Positions 7,468-18,295 are shown, counted from the stretch's first letter. The stretch: DNA of 64,000 nt from JAUCQB01 sp964586235 (GCA_964586235.1 CAZPIO010000001.1:62001-126000), one strand, 5' to 3'. A program made the numbers and translations. The notes: generated by a model not told the origin, from the letters alone.

Positions 7468-9794
7468 CAAGATCGGTCACCTCGCCACAGTGTGGACCAT
7501 TGCCGGTTCGCGCCGAACCACCACGCCAGTGTCTGCTCGGCCATCAGTACGAGCACCAGCAGGATCGCAAGAGCCGGCCAGAGCTCCTTTCTCGCGCTGG
7601 CGGCCGAGGCCTGCTTCAGATCCTCCCCGCGGATGTATTCCGATGGCCATTCCGCGGCAGCCTGCCGCAGTTCATCCGGTCGCATGCGGCGCAGATCGCT
7701 TTCGGTGCTGTCCACGTTCACCGCCGCCTGTTCGATCGTGTGCCCGCCGGACTCGTCGGTCAGTTCAATCTGGTAGATGCCGGGGCGTTCGGTCTGCATC
7801 CAGCGAACGAGCATTTCGCTGCCGCCCGAAGCCCGCTGTGCCTGCACCGTGGCCGCCGGTTCCTCGGGATACGCCGGTGTGCGAACGACGGCGGTCGGCT
7901 GGTGACGGCCGGGGTCGATCCGCAGGTCGAGAGGATGGCCGACCAGGTGAACGTCGGTGTGAAGCGGGCGCCGGGCAAGGTACTGGGCCATCTCCATCAT
8001 CAGAACGACGAACACGGGATGATCCGGCAGATTGTTCCACTCCTTGTCCGCCGTGGTGGTGATCAGCCAGACGTGTCCCGCCTGGAAATCCTTCTGTACG
8101 ATCAGCGGGCTTTTGTCAGTATCGTCGAGTTGCAGAAGAGTGGTCACGGCTGCAGCGGTGTTGGTCGTGGCCGGAAGGCTTGCGATGGCCGCCTGGGTGG
8201 CTACCGGAAAATGAGCCCACACCAGAGCCCCCTCGAAAACGGTCGCCGGCAGATTGCGAAACGGCCGCATCGCGGGGTGGTTGGTGTTCATCGCCCCGAT
8301 GCGAAGGCCCGGGCTGTCGTTCGGCACGGCCACGGGCTCGCTGAGCTTTGCCGGCAGCAGGCCGGCCCCGTTGCGGAACAGGCTGCGGTTGTAGGCTTCC
8401 GTGTCCACCTGCTCACCGGTGAAAACCGCCAGTCCGCCCCCGGCCGCGACGTAGGATTCCAGTCGCGTCGCGGTGCTTTCGCTGATGCGGGAGTTGTTGA
8501 CCAGCACGACGAGATGGAAGCCGTCGAGATCGGCCTGGTCGAGTTCATCCTCACCAATGATGCTGACCTCGTTACCGCTGAACTGCGGGCCTTGCGGTCG
8601 AAGAGCGACCGAGAGCAGAAACGCCTCGTCCTGGTACGGGTCCGGCGAAGGTTCGCCGTTGACGATCAGGATGCGAATTGCCTTGGCGACGGGCACGACC
8701 TGGAAACGGTTGTTGTCGATCGGCAGATTGTCGGCCTGCAACTCAACGGTCAGCGCCGCGGAGCCCGGCTGCGGAAAGGTGGCCTCTATCGGCACTTCCA
8801 CTGTATGGCCGGGCGGGATTGCGGGGACGGCGACCGAGGGTTGGCCGGCCTGACCGAGGTAGACGTGCAGCGATGCCGCCCGCGACTCGGTGTCGGCGAA
8901 ATTGCCTACCCGGGTCACCAGGCGGGCGCCAATGCCCGCGACGGCCTGAGCCTGGCGAGTCTCGATGTTCGTGACCGCGAGATTCGCGGTCGATTCGGAA
9001 CTGACGTCGACCAGCAGTATTCGCAGCGAGCGACCGGTCCGCTCGTAGCCGGTCAAAGGAGCCAGAGGGCCGGCGCTTTGCTGGGCCGTTTTATCCGATC
9101 CGTTGGTCAGCCAGTCGATCCGCTGGAAATCGCTGACCAGGTAGACGCGAGCATCCGTTGCCCGGCTGGCATCGAGCAATTCGCGGACTGCACTGAAGGC
9201 TTGTGGCAGGTCGCCACGGCAGCTTGACGGTGTCCGGTTGCGCCAGGTCTGGTGAAAGGCGGCCAGATCGAGCCGGCTCAGGCGGCTTTCGGCGACCACG
9301 GGCCGGTCGGGATGCGATGCAACCAGGATGGTCAGACTATCCTCGGGCGACTCCTCGCGCAGCCATGCGACCAACCGTTCGACGGCCGTCAGACCGTGAT
9401 CGAAAACAGTGACATCCTGATCGGCTGTCTCGCGGCCGGCGTCGCGCAGCCCCATACTGTAAGAGTCGTCGAGCAGGATAACGTACTCAGTGCCGCCGCG
9501 CGAGCCGAGCACCGCGGCGAGGGTCTGCGGGCGGACAAAAATGCGAGCCAGCATCATCCCGATCAGCAGCATCGCCAGGCACCGAAGAGCCAGCAGGATC
9601 AGCTCCTCGATCCGGATCCGACGGCGATTTTGGCGGTTGGCTTCGAGCAGGAACTGGGTGGCCGCCCAGCGAACGCGACGAAACCGTCGCCGACTGATGA
9701 GATGGATGATGATGGGAATGGCAGCGCACACCGCCCCGGCATAAAGCATCGCCGGCGTGATCATCGCCGCCAGAATGGGACCGCTCATGTTCAT
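7467..9794 (-). CDS. BatA-type VWA membrane protein
   Basis: 775 residues. The N-terminal 90 residues are a typical BatA domain: a TM helix, then HLISRRRFRRVRWAATQFLL, a basic stretch (NRQNRRRIRIEE) and a second TM helix. A VWA domain follows with its MIDAS signature DDSYS at residues 109-113. The remainder is a large periplasmic region with beta domains, and a last TM helix lies near the C-terminus (ELWPALAILLVLVLMAEQTL). BatA proteins are the usual companions of MoxR and DUF58 proteins; a role in a MoxR-dependent envelope assembly is inferred from this. The gene is preceded by 305 bases of repeats, not a tight junction, so the block may have an internal transcription boundary here. Confidence 0.85.
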   Translation of the reverse strand: MNMSGPILAAMITPAMLYAGAVCAAIPIIIHLISRRRFRRVRWAATQFLLEANRQNRRRIRIEELILLALRCLAMLLIGMMLARIFVRPQTLAAVLGSRGGTEYVILLDDSYSMGLRDAGRETADQDVTVFDHGLTAVERLVAWLREESPEDSLTILVASHPDRPVVAESRLSRLDLAAFHQTWRNRTPSSCRGDLPQAFSAVRELLDASRATDARVYLVSDFQRIDWLTNGSDKTAQQSAGPLAPLTGYERTGRSLRILLVDVSSESTANLAVTNIETRQAQAVAGIGARLVTRVGNFADTESRAASLHVYLGQAGQPSVAVPAIPPGHTVEVPIEATFPQPGSAALTVELQADNLPIDNNRFQVVPVAKAIRILIVNGEPSPDPYQDEAFLLSVALRPQGPQFSGNEVSIIGEDELDQADLDGFHLVVLVNNSRISESTATRLESYVAAGGGLAVFTGEQVDTEAYNRSLFRNGAGLLPAKLSEPVAVPNDSPGLRIGAMNTNHPAMRPFRNLPATVFEGALVWAHFPVATQAAIASLPATTNTAAAVTTLLQLDDTDKSPLIVQKDFQAGHVWLITTTADKEWNNLPDHPVFVVLMMEMAQYLARRPLHTDVHLVGHPLDLRIDPGRHQPTAVVRTPAYPEEPAATVQAQRASGGSEMLVRWMQTERPGIYQIELTDESGGHTIEQAAVNVDSTESDLRRMRPDELRQAAAEWPSEYIRGEDLKQASAASARKELWPALAILLVLVLMAEQTLAWWFGANRQWSTLWRGDRS

Positions 9795-9835
9795 CTATTC
9801 CAATCCCGCTTCGCGGCGCGCCCTAACGACCAGTC

Positions 9836-9977
9836 AAACCCGAATGTCGAAATCCGAATGACGAATGAAACCCGAATGACGAAATCCAGAGGGATCAAGC
9901 AAGCTCGGGCCGCAACCGTTTCGTCATTCGGTTTTCGTCATTCTTTCGACATTCTGGTTTCGACATTCGTCATTCCG
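9836..9977. repeat. Long hairpin built of degenerate heptamers, copy 2
   Basis: Left-arm units AATGTCG, AAATCCG and AATGACG (9842-9888) are complementary to right-arm units CGTCATT and CGACATT (9919-9977). The roughly 30-base loop differs in sequence from that of the copy at 2671, so the arms, not the loop, define the family. Confidence 0.85.
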
Positions 9978-9986
9978 CAGTCGTCA

Positions 9987-10025
9987 GTTCGCTCCCCCGC
10001 CGCTGAAGCGACGGGCCAACCGAAC
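9987..10025. repeat. GTTCGCTCCCCC repeat, copy 2
   Basis: It begins GTTCGCTCCCCCGCCGCTGA and continues AGCGACGGGCCAAC. It matches the copy at 489-533 with only a few substitutions. Confidence 0.6.
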
Positions 10026-10076
10026 ACTCGCACCTCACTCTCGTCTCTCCCAGTGAAGCCTGAACCCCGAACCCTC

Positions 10077-10104
10077 AAGGGCCGACGAGGGCGTCGGCCC
10101 TACC
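10077..10104. repeat. GTAGGGCCGACG REP-like hairpin supplying a stop codon
   Basis: On the minus strand it reads GTAGGGCCGACG, then CCCTCGTCGGCCC, a stem-loop with the GTAGG boundary of the REP-like family. The TAG of the boundary is the stop codon of the DUF58 gene (10100-10102). Confidence 0.7.
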
Positions 10105-10703
10105 TCGCTGTCTGGTGCATCCTCGCCGCCAGGAACGCGGTCAGCGCCCCGTCGAGCGGCTCGCGCGTCGATATCAGTCGATAGTCAATGCGGTGGTTGA
10201 CGCAGGCCGTTCGAATGCGGCTCACGAAATCCTGCACGATCCGCAGGTACGCCGCCCGTAGCGACTGCGGGTCGGCCAGCAGTTGCACCTCGGGCGCTTC
10301 GAGCCCTTCGAACAGCGTATTGTTCTCGAACGGGAACGTCAGTTCATCGTGATCCAGGACGTGAAGCACGATCAGGTCCTGGCGCCCGCGACGAAGCTGC
10401 TGCAGGCCGCTCACAATGTCGTCCGCGTCAGCCAGCAGATCGCTGATCAGGACGATCAAGCCGCGATGCCGAAGCTGGTCGGCCAGCCGCGACGGCAACA
10501 TCTTCACGTCGGTCGTGTGGTCCGGCTTCTGCCGCTCGATCAATTCGATGATCGACTGCACTTGCGCCGGGCTCGACGCCGCCGGCACCTGGTCGCGGAT
10601 GGCGTGATCAAACAGCACCAGCCCGCAGGAGTCCTGCTGGTGGAGCAGCAGATAGGCCAGCGACGCCGCGAGGGTGCAGGCGTAGTCGAACTTGGTCATC
10701 CGC

Positions 10704-10748
10704 GCCCCCCCCATTCCCCCCCTTAACAAGGGGGGGCCAGGGGGGGGT
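10704..10748. repeat. C8-ATT-C7 / G7-CCA-G8 palindrome inserted in the DUF58 gene
   Basis: The plus strand reads C8, ATT, C7, TTAACAA, G7, CCA, G8, an almost perfect palindrome. It is 45 bases long and, with flanking bases, adds about 17 codons to the DUF58 gene. Confidence 0.9.
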
Positions 10749-11018
10749 ACGTGCTCGGAATACGCCATCGACTTCGAGCAGTCCAGCAGAATGTGCGCCC
10801 GGAGATTCGTCTCCTCTTCGTATTGCTTGATGTACAGTCGATCGCCTCGTGCATAGAGCCGCCAGTCGATGTGCCGGATGTCATCGCCGGGGACGTACTC
10901 GCGATGAGCGGCGAACTCCACGCTGTACCCGTGGTACGGGCTGCGGTGCATGCCGGAAATGAAGCCCTCGACGACCATCCGGGCCCGCAGTTCGAGCCGG
11001 GAGATCTTCGCCAGGACC

Positions 11019-12101
<1,083 letters not shown>

Positions 12102-12182
12102 ACGAACACTTCCGTTCTATACTCCGCCTCTTGAAAACGGTTTCTCGCGTTTCATCACGGGGACACCCCCCGCGGTTCGTTG

Positions 12183-12239
12183 AGATCGCGGCCACAAGCC
12201 GCTCCTGCAAAACCATCGCGGTCGGAGACCGCTCCTACG
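12183..12239. repeat. Two REP-like hairpins in tandem
   Basis: On the minus strand GTAGGAGCGGTCTCCGACCG is followed by a second unit, AGGAGCGGCTTGTGGCCGCG. The GTAGG edge lies 3 bases beyond the stop codon of the squalene-cyclase-type gene (12243). Confidence 0.8.
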
Positions 12240-12242
12240 GGC

Positions 12243-13328
12243 TCATCGCTGCAGGATCGGCAGGTAACCGTAGGGGATCTGCAGGATGAACGTTGCGATG
12301 GCCGTACCATAGACTCTTCCGACGCCGTCGCCTTCCCACGAGCCGTCGGACGCCTGCTGCGAAATCAACCAGTCTCTCATGGTCGGGAAGTACCATTCCC
12401 AGTTCTTCTTGCCGCTGAGCCACATGATCTGGGACATGTACAAATGGGCGTAGTAGTAGTGCCCCCAGACCCCGGAGCCCCGGCCCTCCCCGTTGCCGAC
12501 GCGCTCCTTGCAGTACTCCAGGGCCTTGACCGCCAGCGGGTAGTCATATCGCCCGGCGTTGTACCAGCAGGCCACGGCCGCGGCGGTGATCGGCGGGCGG
12601 CTGCCGCCCTGGCGGTCGGCTCGGTACGAAATGCCCCCGTCTGGGAGAGCAGAAAGATCGAGATACTTCATCGCTCCGTCGATGACCTCCTTGGGCACGG
12701 TAATGCCGGCGTTGCGGCATGCACGCAGCCCCTGGAGTTGGGTGACCGTCACCGAGCCCTCGTCGCCGGATGAGTCGGGCGTGTAGATCCATCCGCCCAG
12801 CCGGCTCTGGCTGCGGGCGGTCAGCTCAACAGCCTTGCGCAGCGCGGCTGCGATGCGCTCCTGCTTGTCATTGTCTTCCTCCATGCCGTAAAGCTCGCCG
12901 AGGAAGAGCATCGCATAGCCATGGCCGTGCATCGGTCGACCAGCCTCCTCGTCACGTGCGAACAGCCCGTTCGTCCGCGCGGAGGTGATCAGGAAGTTCG
13001 CGGCCCTGCTGACGTTGGGCGCATACTTACCCTGGGTGGCGGTATTGCCGTTCGAGAGCATCGCCAGCCCTGCCAGCGCCGTCATGGCTACCGGGTATTG
13101 GCCCCAGGTTCCCCCGTGGCGCCAGGCGCCGTCCCGGCTCTGAGTGCAGGCAAGGTATTCGAGCCCGCGGTCGATCGCAGTTTGCGTCTCGGGCGTTACC
13201 AGCGGCGGCAGGCGGGGCGGCAATTCGGCGCCAACCGGGAGCGCCAACACCACCGCAAGCAGCGGGGCAACGACACAACCCGGCACGATGAGCCGCGCTT
13301 CAGTGCTCTTAGGCCGCTGACGGTTCAT
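12243..13328 (-). CDS. Exported squalene-cyclase / prenyltransferase-type repeat protein
   Basis: 361 residues with a signal peptide (VVAPLLAVVLALPVGA). The body is an alpha/alpha toroid of repeated QxxxGxW-like units: QSRDGAWRHGGTWG, SQSRLGGWIY, LPDGGISY, QQASDGSWEGDGVGRVYGTA. This fold is shared by squalene-hopene cyclases and prenyltransferases. The DXDD catalytic motif of hopene cyclases is absent and the protein is exported and half-length, so it is more likely a binding or glycan-related protein than a terpene cyclase. ATG 13328 overlaps the stop of the upstream propeller gene as ATGA, so the two are coupled. Proteins of this type are common in planctomycete MoxR clusters. Confidence 0.8.
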   Translation of the reverse strand: MNRQRPKSTEARLIVPGCVVAPLLAVVLALPVGAELPPRLPPLVTPETQTAIDRGLEYLACTQSRDGAWRHGGTWGQYPVAMTALAGLAMLSNGNTATQGKYAPNVSRAANFLITSARTNGLFARDEEAGRPMHGHGYAMLFLGELYGMEEDNDKQERIAAALRKAVELTARSQSRLGGWIYTPDSSGDEGSVTVTQLQGLRACRNAGITVPKEVIDGAMKYLDLSALPDGGISYRADRQGGSRPPITAAAVACWYNAGRYDYPLAVKALEYCKERVGNGEGRGSGVWGHYYYAHLYMSQIMWLSGKKNWEWYFPTMRDWLISQQASDGSWEGDGVGRVYGTAIATFILQIPYGYLPILQR

Positions 13329-16300
13329 TTGCCACCCTTCTCCGCCGTCGCCCCCGGCGCGGAGGCATTCATGCCAAATCGTATCGTGTACGGTCCGGCA
13401 CGAACGACGATTTCACCCGGCAATGCCAGCACGTCCAGTACCGGGGCGCTTCGGGTGCCTTCCGGCAGCGGGGTCGCCAGCGGCTGCCCGATGCTTCTTC
13501 CCGTTGACTTGTCCACAACGGTCAACTCAATCATGGGTGCTGATCGGGACCTGTCCATCCTGGCAATGTTGACCTCTTGAGCCTTGGACGCTCCCGAATC
13601 GGCGGCGGTTTCCGGAAAACGCCGCACGACGGCAGCCAGTGGGATGGCGTTCGACGACGCCCGCAGAATGTCGCCCGTCAGGTACGTTCCCGGGGCGACA
13701 TTGTCCCGCTGCCACAGGATTCTACCATCTTCCGCTCGTACGGCCGCAAGACAGTAGGTCCAGGGCTGGAATTCCTGTGGTCGCGTTGCCGTTATGCGGG
13801 GGCGACTCTGGTAACCGATCAGGTACAAGACGCCGTCGATCAGCGCCCCGTCGATCGCGCCCTCCGGGCAGGGCGGCAGCATCGGCTGCCGGCGACTCCT
13901 GCCGGTCGACGCCTCATGGAGCTGGAGCTTGCCGCCTTGATCGGAGACGGCGACCAGATCCGGCGCGGGCTTGAAGATTTGCGAGAGCTGCTCAGGCAGC
14001 GTCGCCCGCCATCGCTCCGACCCCGGCGCGATCACCTCGAAGGCCGCGACCTCATTGTTCGACACCGGACCACAGATCACGTCGTCGAACAGCAGCAGAT
14101 TGATCGTGCCCGCCAGACCCTTAGGCTGACTGAACTTGCACTGGCCGATGTGCCCGCCGTCAGCCAGCCGAAAAAGGTCGACCTTCTGCAAGCTCCTGTC
14201 CGCGGCCACGACGTATTGGCCGCGGGCCCGGACGATCCGCCACTGCCGCTGGGGCATGACCCGGTTCCACAGAATCCGGTTTCCGTCGGATGCCCGGGCC
14301 ACCTCCAACCGATTACTGCCATCGAGGGTAATCAGGTGGCCGTCGTGAACCCAGACCCAGAGGTCCGACGCGACCGTCTCAGGTGCATAGGGGGCCTCGA
14401 AGGGTCGTGACCACAAACGCCGGCCGGTGAGCAGGCCCACCGCATGGAGCCCGAATGAGCTGTTGAGGATTAAGGTCTGGCCGTCAACTGGGCCGGAGGC
14501 CACGGGTCCGACCCAGGCGTTGGAGGTGTCCTGGCCAAGCGTCAGGATGTTGGGAGCGGTTCTGAGTGCGGCGGTCTCGGCTGCGACATCGATGGCCGCT
14601 TGGCCCGGCAGCTTGAGGTCTGCCTGCCACAGGTTCGTCTGGTCTTCACTCCGCCGGGCCGCTACCCGCTTGTTCTCCACCAGCCAGACCATGGTCGCCC
14701 TGGTCGCTTCGTTGCCCTCGTTGCGCGTGATCAACGGCCAGGCGTTCTCACCGGCCGTCTTCCGCACAGCCCGCGCCCCTGCCAGCCTGAAGGGTGTCAT
14801 CCACGCCTTGCGTTGCTCGAGCATCTTCCTGTCCAACCTCTGCCGCAGCTCCTTCGCGATGCCGGCGGCCGTCGTCTTGCCAAGCGCTTCTCCGTCCTTT
14901 CGGGCGGACGACTCCAGCGGATCAAGCAGTATCTCCGACGGCAGCTCGACGCCTGCCCATTCCCGCTCGAGGCGGTCCAGCAACTCCAGTGCGGAAACGG
15001 GCAGATGAAGCTCTGCAGGCAGCAGGAAGATCGATGCCAGCCTGGCGGCGGCTTCAGCCTGCTGAGCCGGCGGTTGGGCATGCGACAGGACCTCCCGCAG
15101 CAGGCTCTCGGCCCGCTCGAACTGAAGGTCTTCGATCGACCATGCGGCCAGCCGCATTTTCGCTTCGTGCGATGCCTCGCCTGCCGCATCGCTCTCGGAA
15201 AGCCACAGCAGGCCCTCGGTGTCGCGCTTGCTGACGGCCTCGGACAGGAACCGTCGGCTGTGCATCAGCAGGGTGTCCCTCTCGCCGGCAGACAGTCTCG
15301 ATGCGGCCTCGGCCATTCGCCGGTTGGCCAGCAGGCGGGCACGCTGGCTGAAACCTTGCTCGAGGCTGACCATTTCATCGCCGGCCGCCGAGAGCGCTAA
15401 AGAGAGGTACTGCCGGCATGCTTTCATGGGCTCGGCGTGTCGCACAAAGTGATCACCCAGAGCCAGTGCCGTCTCGATCCGGTCCTCGGGCGACTCGGCG
15501 ACCGCCCGTGCCTGTTCGAGGCAAGCCACGGCTTTTTCGGCGGTTGTACGCTCGTCGGACGCGACGGCCAGCAGAGAGCGGACTCGCAGGTGAGCGACCT
15601 GCTCATACCTTCGCAAATCCTCCGCCTTCAGGTTCTCAGGCAGCTTCTCCAGCGCCGCCAGTGCCGCGGCCGGCTCGTTTCGAAGCAGCTCGAGCCAGGC
15701 CAGCCGGATCGCCTTTGACGGGTTGGCTGGGTCCGATTGACAGCGGGCCACGGCCTGGCGATAGCCGTTGACCAGGTCGGGGTATCGACGGATTTCGCTG
15801 AGACCGATGCTGTACAGAGCCCCTTCCCACGCAAACAGGCCTGCAACCAGCGGCCCATTCGTTTGCGTGAGAGGCACCGGCTCGCCGCTCATGGCATAGA
15901 ATGCAACCAGTCCGTCAGCACCGGGCAGATAAATCCGATCGCCGGCGATCACTCCTCGCCCGGTCGGCTGCGGACATGGCTTGGCCCAGACCGGCTTGCC
16001 GGTCATCGCGTCGATCATCTGGACCTCGTTGCCGGCCGCCCACACGTGGGTGCCGTCCGTGCCGAGGAGTCGGGTGACGCCGGCGCGGCTGATCTCCCAG
16101 CGAGACTCGCCGGTCGCACGGTCAATGCAGAACACGTTCTTGGAGTCGAGTGGGGCGCACACCAGCATGTCGCCGACGGCCACCGCTGCTTCTGTCGTCC
16201 ACGAGAAGTCAACAGACTCGGCCCGCGGATAACGCGCGGCCCAGAGCACGCATCGGCTCGCGACGTCAACCGCGACGACGAGCCCTTGCCCGGTGGTCAC

Positions 16301-17908
16301 GAACGCGACATCGTCCGCGACGGTCAGACGCAGCGAAGAGAAGGGAGCAACCGGGCCCATCGGCTCCATCCCGCACACGTAGACATGCCAGCGATGCTTC
16401 CCGTTACTCGGATCGAGAGCCGCAAGGTACAGGTCGTTGTTGACCTGGCAGGGGGCAAGCAGGATGTCAACGACCGGAATCGGCGCCGCCAGAAACTGAC
16501 ATACGGTTTCCTCGGCCGGGGCCGTTGTGACACCCGTCAGGCCTGTCGTATCGCTCTGCCAGAGCAGCGAGCCGTCCCGGATCGCGTATGCCGTCACGCG
16601 GTTCGGCCATGCCCGGACCGAACCCATGCCGCCCATCCTCAGGATGAGACCCTGCTCGGTTGTCTGAAGACCGGGGAGCAGTGGAAAGGCCGAGGTGGGG
16701 TAGGTGATCGTCAGAGCCTTGTCGCCTGCTATGGTCACGTCCGCGTTGGCCGATGTGGCGGCGGCGAGCACCACCTCCAACGATCTCGTGTTCGACGACA
16801 TGCCCAGATTGCCGTATTGCGTCAGAACCCGCTCGTCGTTGGCCGTCTCGACCGGATCGGCCGGCGGTTCGCTGGTCCAGATCCTGGTGAGACTGTCCGG
16901 ATCGAGGGCAATCAGCCCCCGCACCGCCTTGGTGATCAGCACGTTACCGTCCGTCACCATGATCCGGCCGGGAACAAAGCTCATCTTGACGGCCAGCTCT
17001 TCGGCTGCGGTGAATCCCTCCCGCGGTTCAGCGAGGGGCAGCGTGTATGTCATGCAATGCTGTTCGAGAAGACTCGGATCCACCCCCGGCAGCCGGCCGT
17101 TGCGGGACACATTTCCCAGGACCATCGGCCAGGTGATGGTTGTCTCGGCGGGCTGTGCGGTCTGCCGCCGGCTGATGAACTGGCGGATGCGCTGCACCCT
17201 CTCCTGCGGGATCAACGCGCCACCCTGCGCTCCCATGGCCCGCGAGAGCATTTCCTCCGCGCGCCCGTATTGCCCCATGGCCGCAAAACACTCGCTCAGT
17301 CGGCAGGGAATCAGCCATCCGGGCAGGTCTGAATCGGGGTAAACCAGCCGCACCGTGCGGAGCAGCGTGCTCGCTTCCGAGAAACGCCCTTCGTCCATCA
17401 GCCACTCGGCCAGCATGACCGCCGCCTCATCGCCCGAACTGGTCAGCAGCAGGCGGTCCACAACCGTTCGCAGCATGACCGGGTCATGCTGGTCGCGGGC
17501 TTTCTCGAGAAGCGCCGCCGCTTCGCCGTCGTTAAGCGTGCGGTACGCTTGTAGCCCCGCGGCCGGCAACGCGGCGATCTGCCGATGGGCCTGCATCCGG
17601 GCTGACTCGTACCGGTGGTCGTTCACCTTAAGGACATGCTCGCCGCCGAGATCCACGATCCGCTGGAGAGAATCGATCGCCAGTTTCCAGTCTGAGCGTT
17701 GGATGCCCTCCTTGGCCCGGGCGATCAGCGACTCGGCTTCCTGTGACGGCTGGAGTATCGCCCCGGTGCTCGCGGGGCCGGCTGATGCCGGCCGGCCGGG
17801 TGCTACGATCCTGATCCGCTGCGCGGAGGATCCGTCCAGCGGCAGGATTGCGACCAAGGCCGCAATCACCGCAAAAAGACGCTGCCGGTGATGGGCTGTT
17901 GTCGTCAC
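13325..17908 (-). CDS. Very large exported TPR / PQQ beta-propeller protein
   Basis: 1527 residues from GTG 17908, chosen because it is preceded by AAGGAGG and followed by a signal peptide (LFAVIAALVAILPL). An upstream reading to 18145 lacks both. Residues 50-230 are helical and TPR-like (AESLIARAKEGIQRSDWKLA). Two PQQ-type beta-propeller regions follow, with repeats such as GLIALDPDSLTRIW and CIDRATGESRWEI, separated by a long helical/TPR section. There is no catalytic calcium/PQQ dehydrogenase signature; these proteins usually act as scaffolds or binding proteins in the periplasm. It is the first gene of the block and is coupled to the squalene-cyclase-type gene. The region upstream is divergent with an OmpA-like lipoprotein. 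Confidence 0.8.
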   Translation of the reverse strand: MTTTAHHRQRLFAVIAALVAILPLDGSSAQRIRIVAPGRPASAGPASTGAILQPSQEAESLIARAKEGIQRSDWKLAIDSLQRIVDLGGEHVLKVNDHRYESARMQAHRQIAALPAAGLQAYRTLNDGEAAALLEKARDQHDPVMLRTVVDRLLLTSSGDEAAVMLAEWLMDEGRFSEASTLLRTVRLVYPDSDLPGWLIPCRLSECFAAMGQYGRAEEMLSRAMGAQGGALIPQERVQRIRQFISRRQTAQPAETTITWPMVLGNVSRNGRLPGVDPSLLEQHCMTYTLPLAEPREGFTAAEELAVKMSFVPGRIMVTDGNVLITKAVRGLIALDPDSLTRIWTSEPPADPVETANDERVLTQYGNLGMSSNTRSLEVVLAAATSANADVTIAGDKALTITYPTSAFPLLPGLQTTEQGLILRMGGMGSVRAWPNRVTAYAIRDGSLLWQSDTTGLTGVTTAPAEETVCQFLAAPIPVVDILLAPCQVNNDLYLAALDPSNGKHRWHVYVCGMEPMGPVAPFSSLRLTVADDVAFVTTGQGLVVAVDVASRCVLWAARYPRAESVDFSWTTEAAVAVGDMLVCAPLDSKNVFCIDRATGESRWEISRAGVTRLLGTDGTHVWAAGNEVQMIDAMTGKPVWAKPCPQPTGRGVIAGDRIYLPGADGLVAFYAMSGEPVPLTQTNGPLVAGLFAWEGALYSIGLSEIRRYPDLVNGYRQAVARCQSDPANPSKAIRLAWLELLRNEPAAALAALEKLPENLKAEDLRRYEQVAHLRVRSLLAVASDERTTAEKAVACLEQARAVAESPEDRIETALALGDHFVRHAEPMKACRQYLSLALSAAGDEMVSLEQGFSQRARLLANRRMAEAASRLSAGERDTLLMHSRRFLSEAVSKRDTEGLLWLSESDAAGEASHEAKMRLAAWSIEDLQFERAESLLREVLSHAQPPAQQAEAAARLASIFLLPAELHLPVSALELLDRLEREWAGVELPSEILLDPLESSARKDGEALGKTTAAGIAKELRQRLDRKMLEQRKAWMTPFRLAGARAVRKTAGENAWPLITRNEGNEATRATMVWLVENKRVAARRSEDQTNLWQADLKLPGQAAIDVAAETAALRTAPNILTLGQDTSNAWVGPVASGPVDGQTLILNSSFGLHAVGLLTGRRLWSRPFEAPYAPETVASDLWVWVHDGHLITLDGSNRLEVARASDGNRILWNRVMPQRQWRIVRARGQYVVAADRSLQKVDLFRLADGGHIGQCKFSQPKGLAGTINLLLFDDVICGPVSNNEVAAFEVIAPGSERWRATLPEQLSQIFKPAPDLVAVSDQGGKLQLHEASTGRSRRQPMLPPCPEGAIDGALIDGVLYLIGYQSRPRITATRPQEFQPWTYCLAAVRAEDGRILWQRDNVAPGTYLTGDILRASSNAIPLAAVVRRFPETAADSGASKAQEVNIARMDRSRSAPMIELTVVDKSTGRSIGQPLATPLPEGTRSAPVLDVLALPGEIVVRAGPYTIRFGMNASAPGATAEKGGK

Positions 17909-18295
17909 CTCGGGTTGGCTCCCTCCTTGGTGGAACGCGGCCTGCCATGCTCGCGTTGCCCTCGATGCAAGCCGCCCGTTCCGCCGCCTTTTCAGGAAAA
18001 ACCGACCCTTCCCCGTCGGGTCCAGCTCATGATACCCCGCTGCCGGCCCCCCCGCCAACCGCCGCTTAGCGGACCTTGCCTGCGGCCGGACCCGCGCACG
18101 GCGGTCAATCCACCAACAGATCGCCTCGTTATAGGGCCGCCTCAAGGCGGGCGCCCATTACGTATACTTGACGCACAGGATTGACTCATGCCCGCGACTG
18201 AAAGCAATCTTGCCCTGCTTTCTGGTCGATGAACCGTCGTGAGTGGTGTCTCGCCGGGTTGGTTGTGGTCCGTAGCGAAGCGGGAAGGAGCCGAA
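17909..18295. other. Divergent intergenic region
   Basis: This stretch separates the minus-strand block from the plus-strand lipoprotein gene. It must carry both promoters. I find no convincing -35/-10 pair, only a weak TTGAC at 18168-18172 and a small CGCCTCAAGGCG hairpin near 18139. Confidence 0.5.

Larger units (their letters stand above)
9795..10099. other. Gene-free stretch filled with repeats
   Basis: The 305 bases between the DUF58 stop and the BatA-type start contain, in order, a heptamer hairpin, a GTTCGCTCCCCC copy, a TGAACCC/CGAACCC heptad pair (10061-10074) and a REP-like hairpin. No promoter is evident. Confidence 0.7.

Noticed and set aside
7500..9227. 575-codon open frame on the plus strand
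   Set aside because: Shadow of the BatA-type gene on the other strand; the composition is atypical and no domain is visible.
10700..10750. Considered as a frameshift in the DUF58 gene
   Set aside because: Family motifs continue in the same frame on both sides; the tract is an in-frame insertion.
12243..13328. Considered as a hopanoid (squalene-hopene) cyclase
   Set aside because: The chain is half-length, carries a signal peptide and lacks the DXDD catalytic motif.
15737..17332. 531-codon open frame on the plus strand
   Set aside because: Antisense to the TPR/PQQ gene, His/Arg-rich without a start signal.
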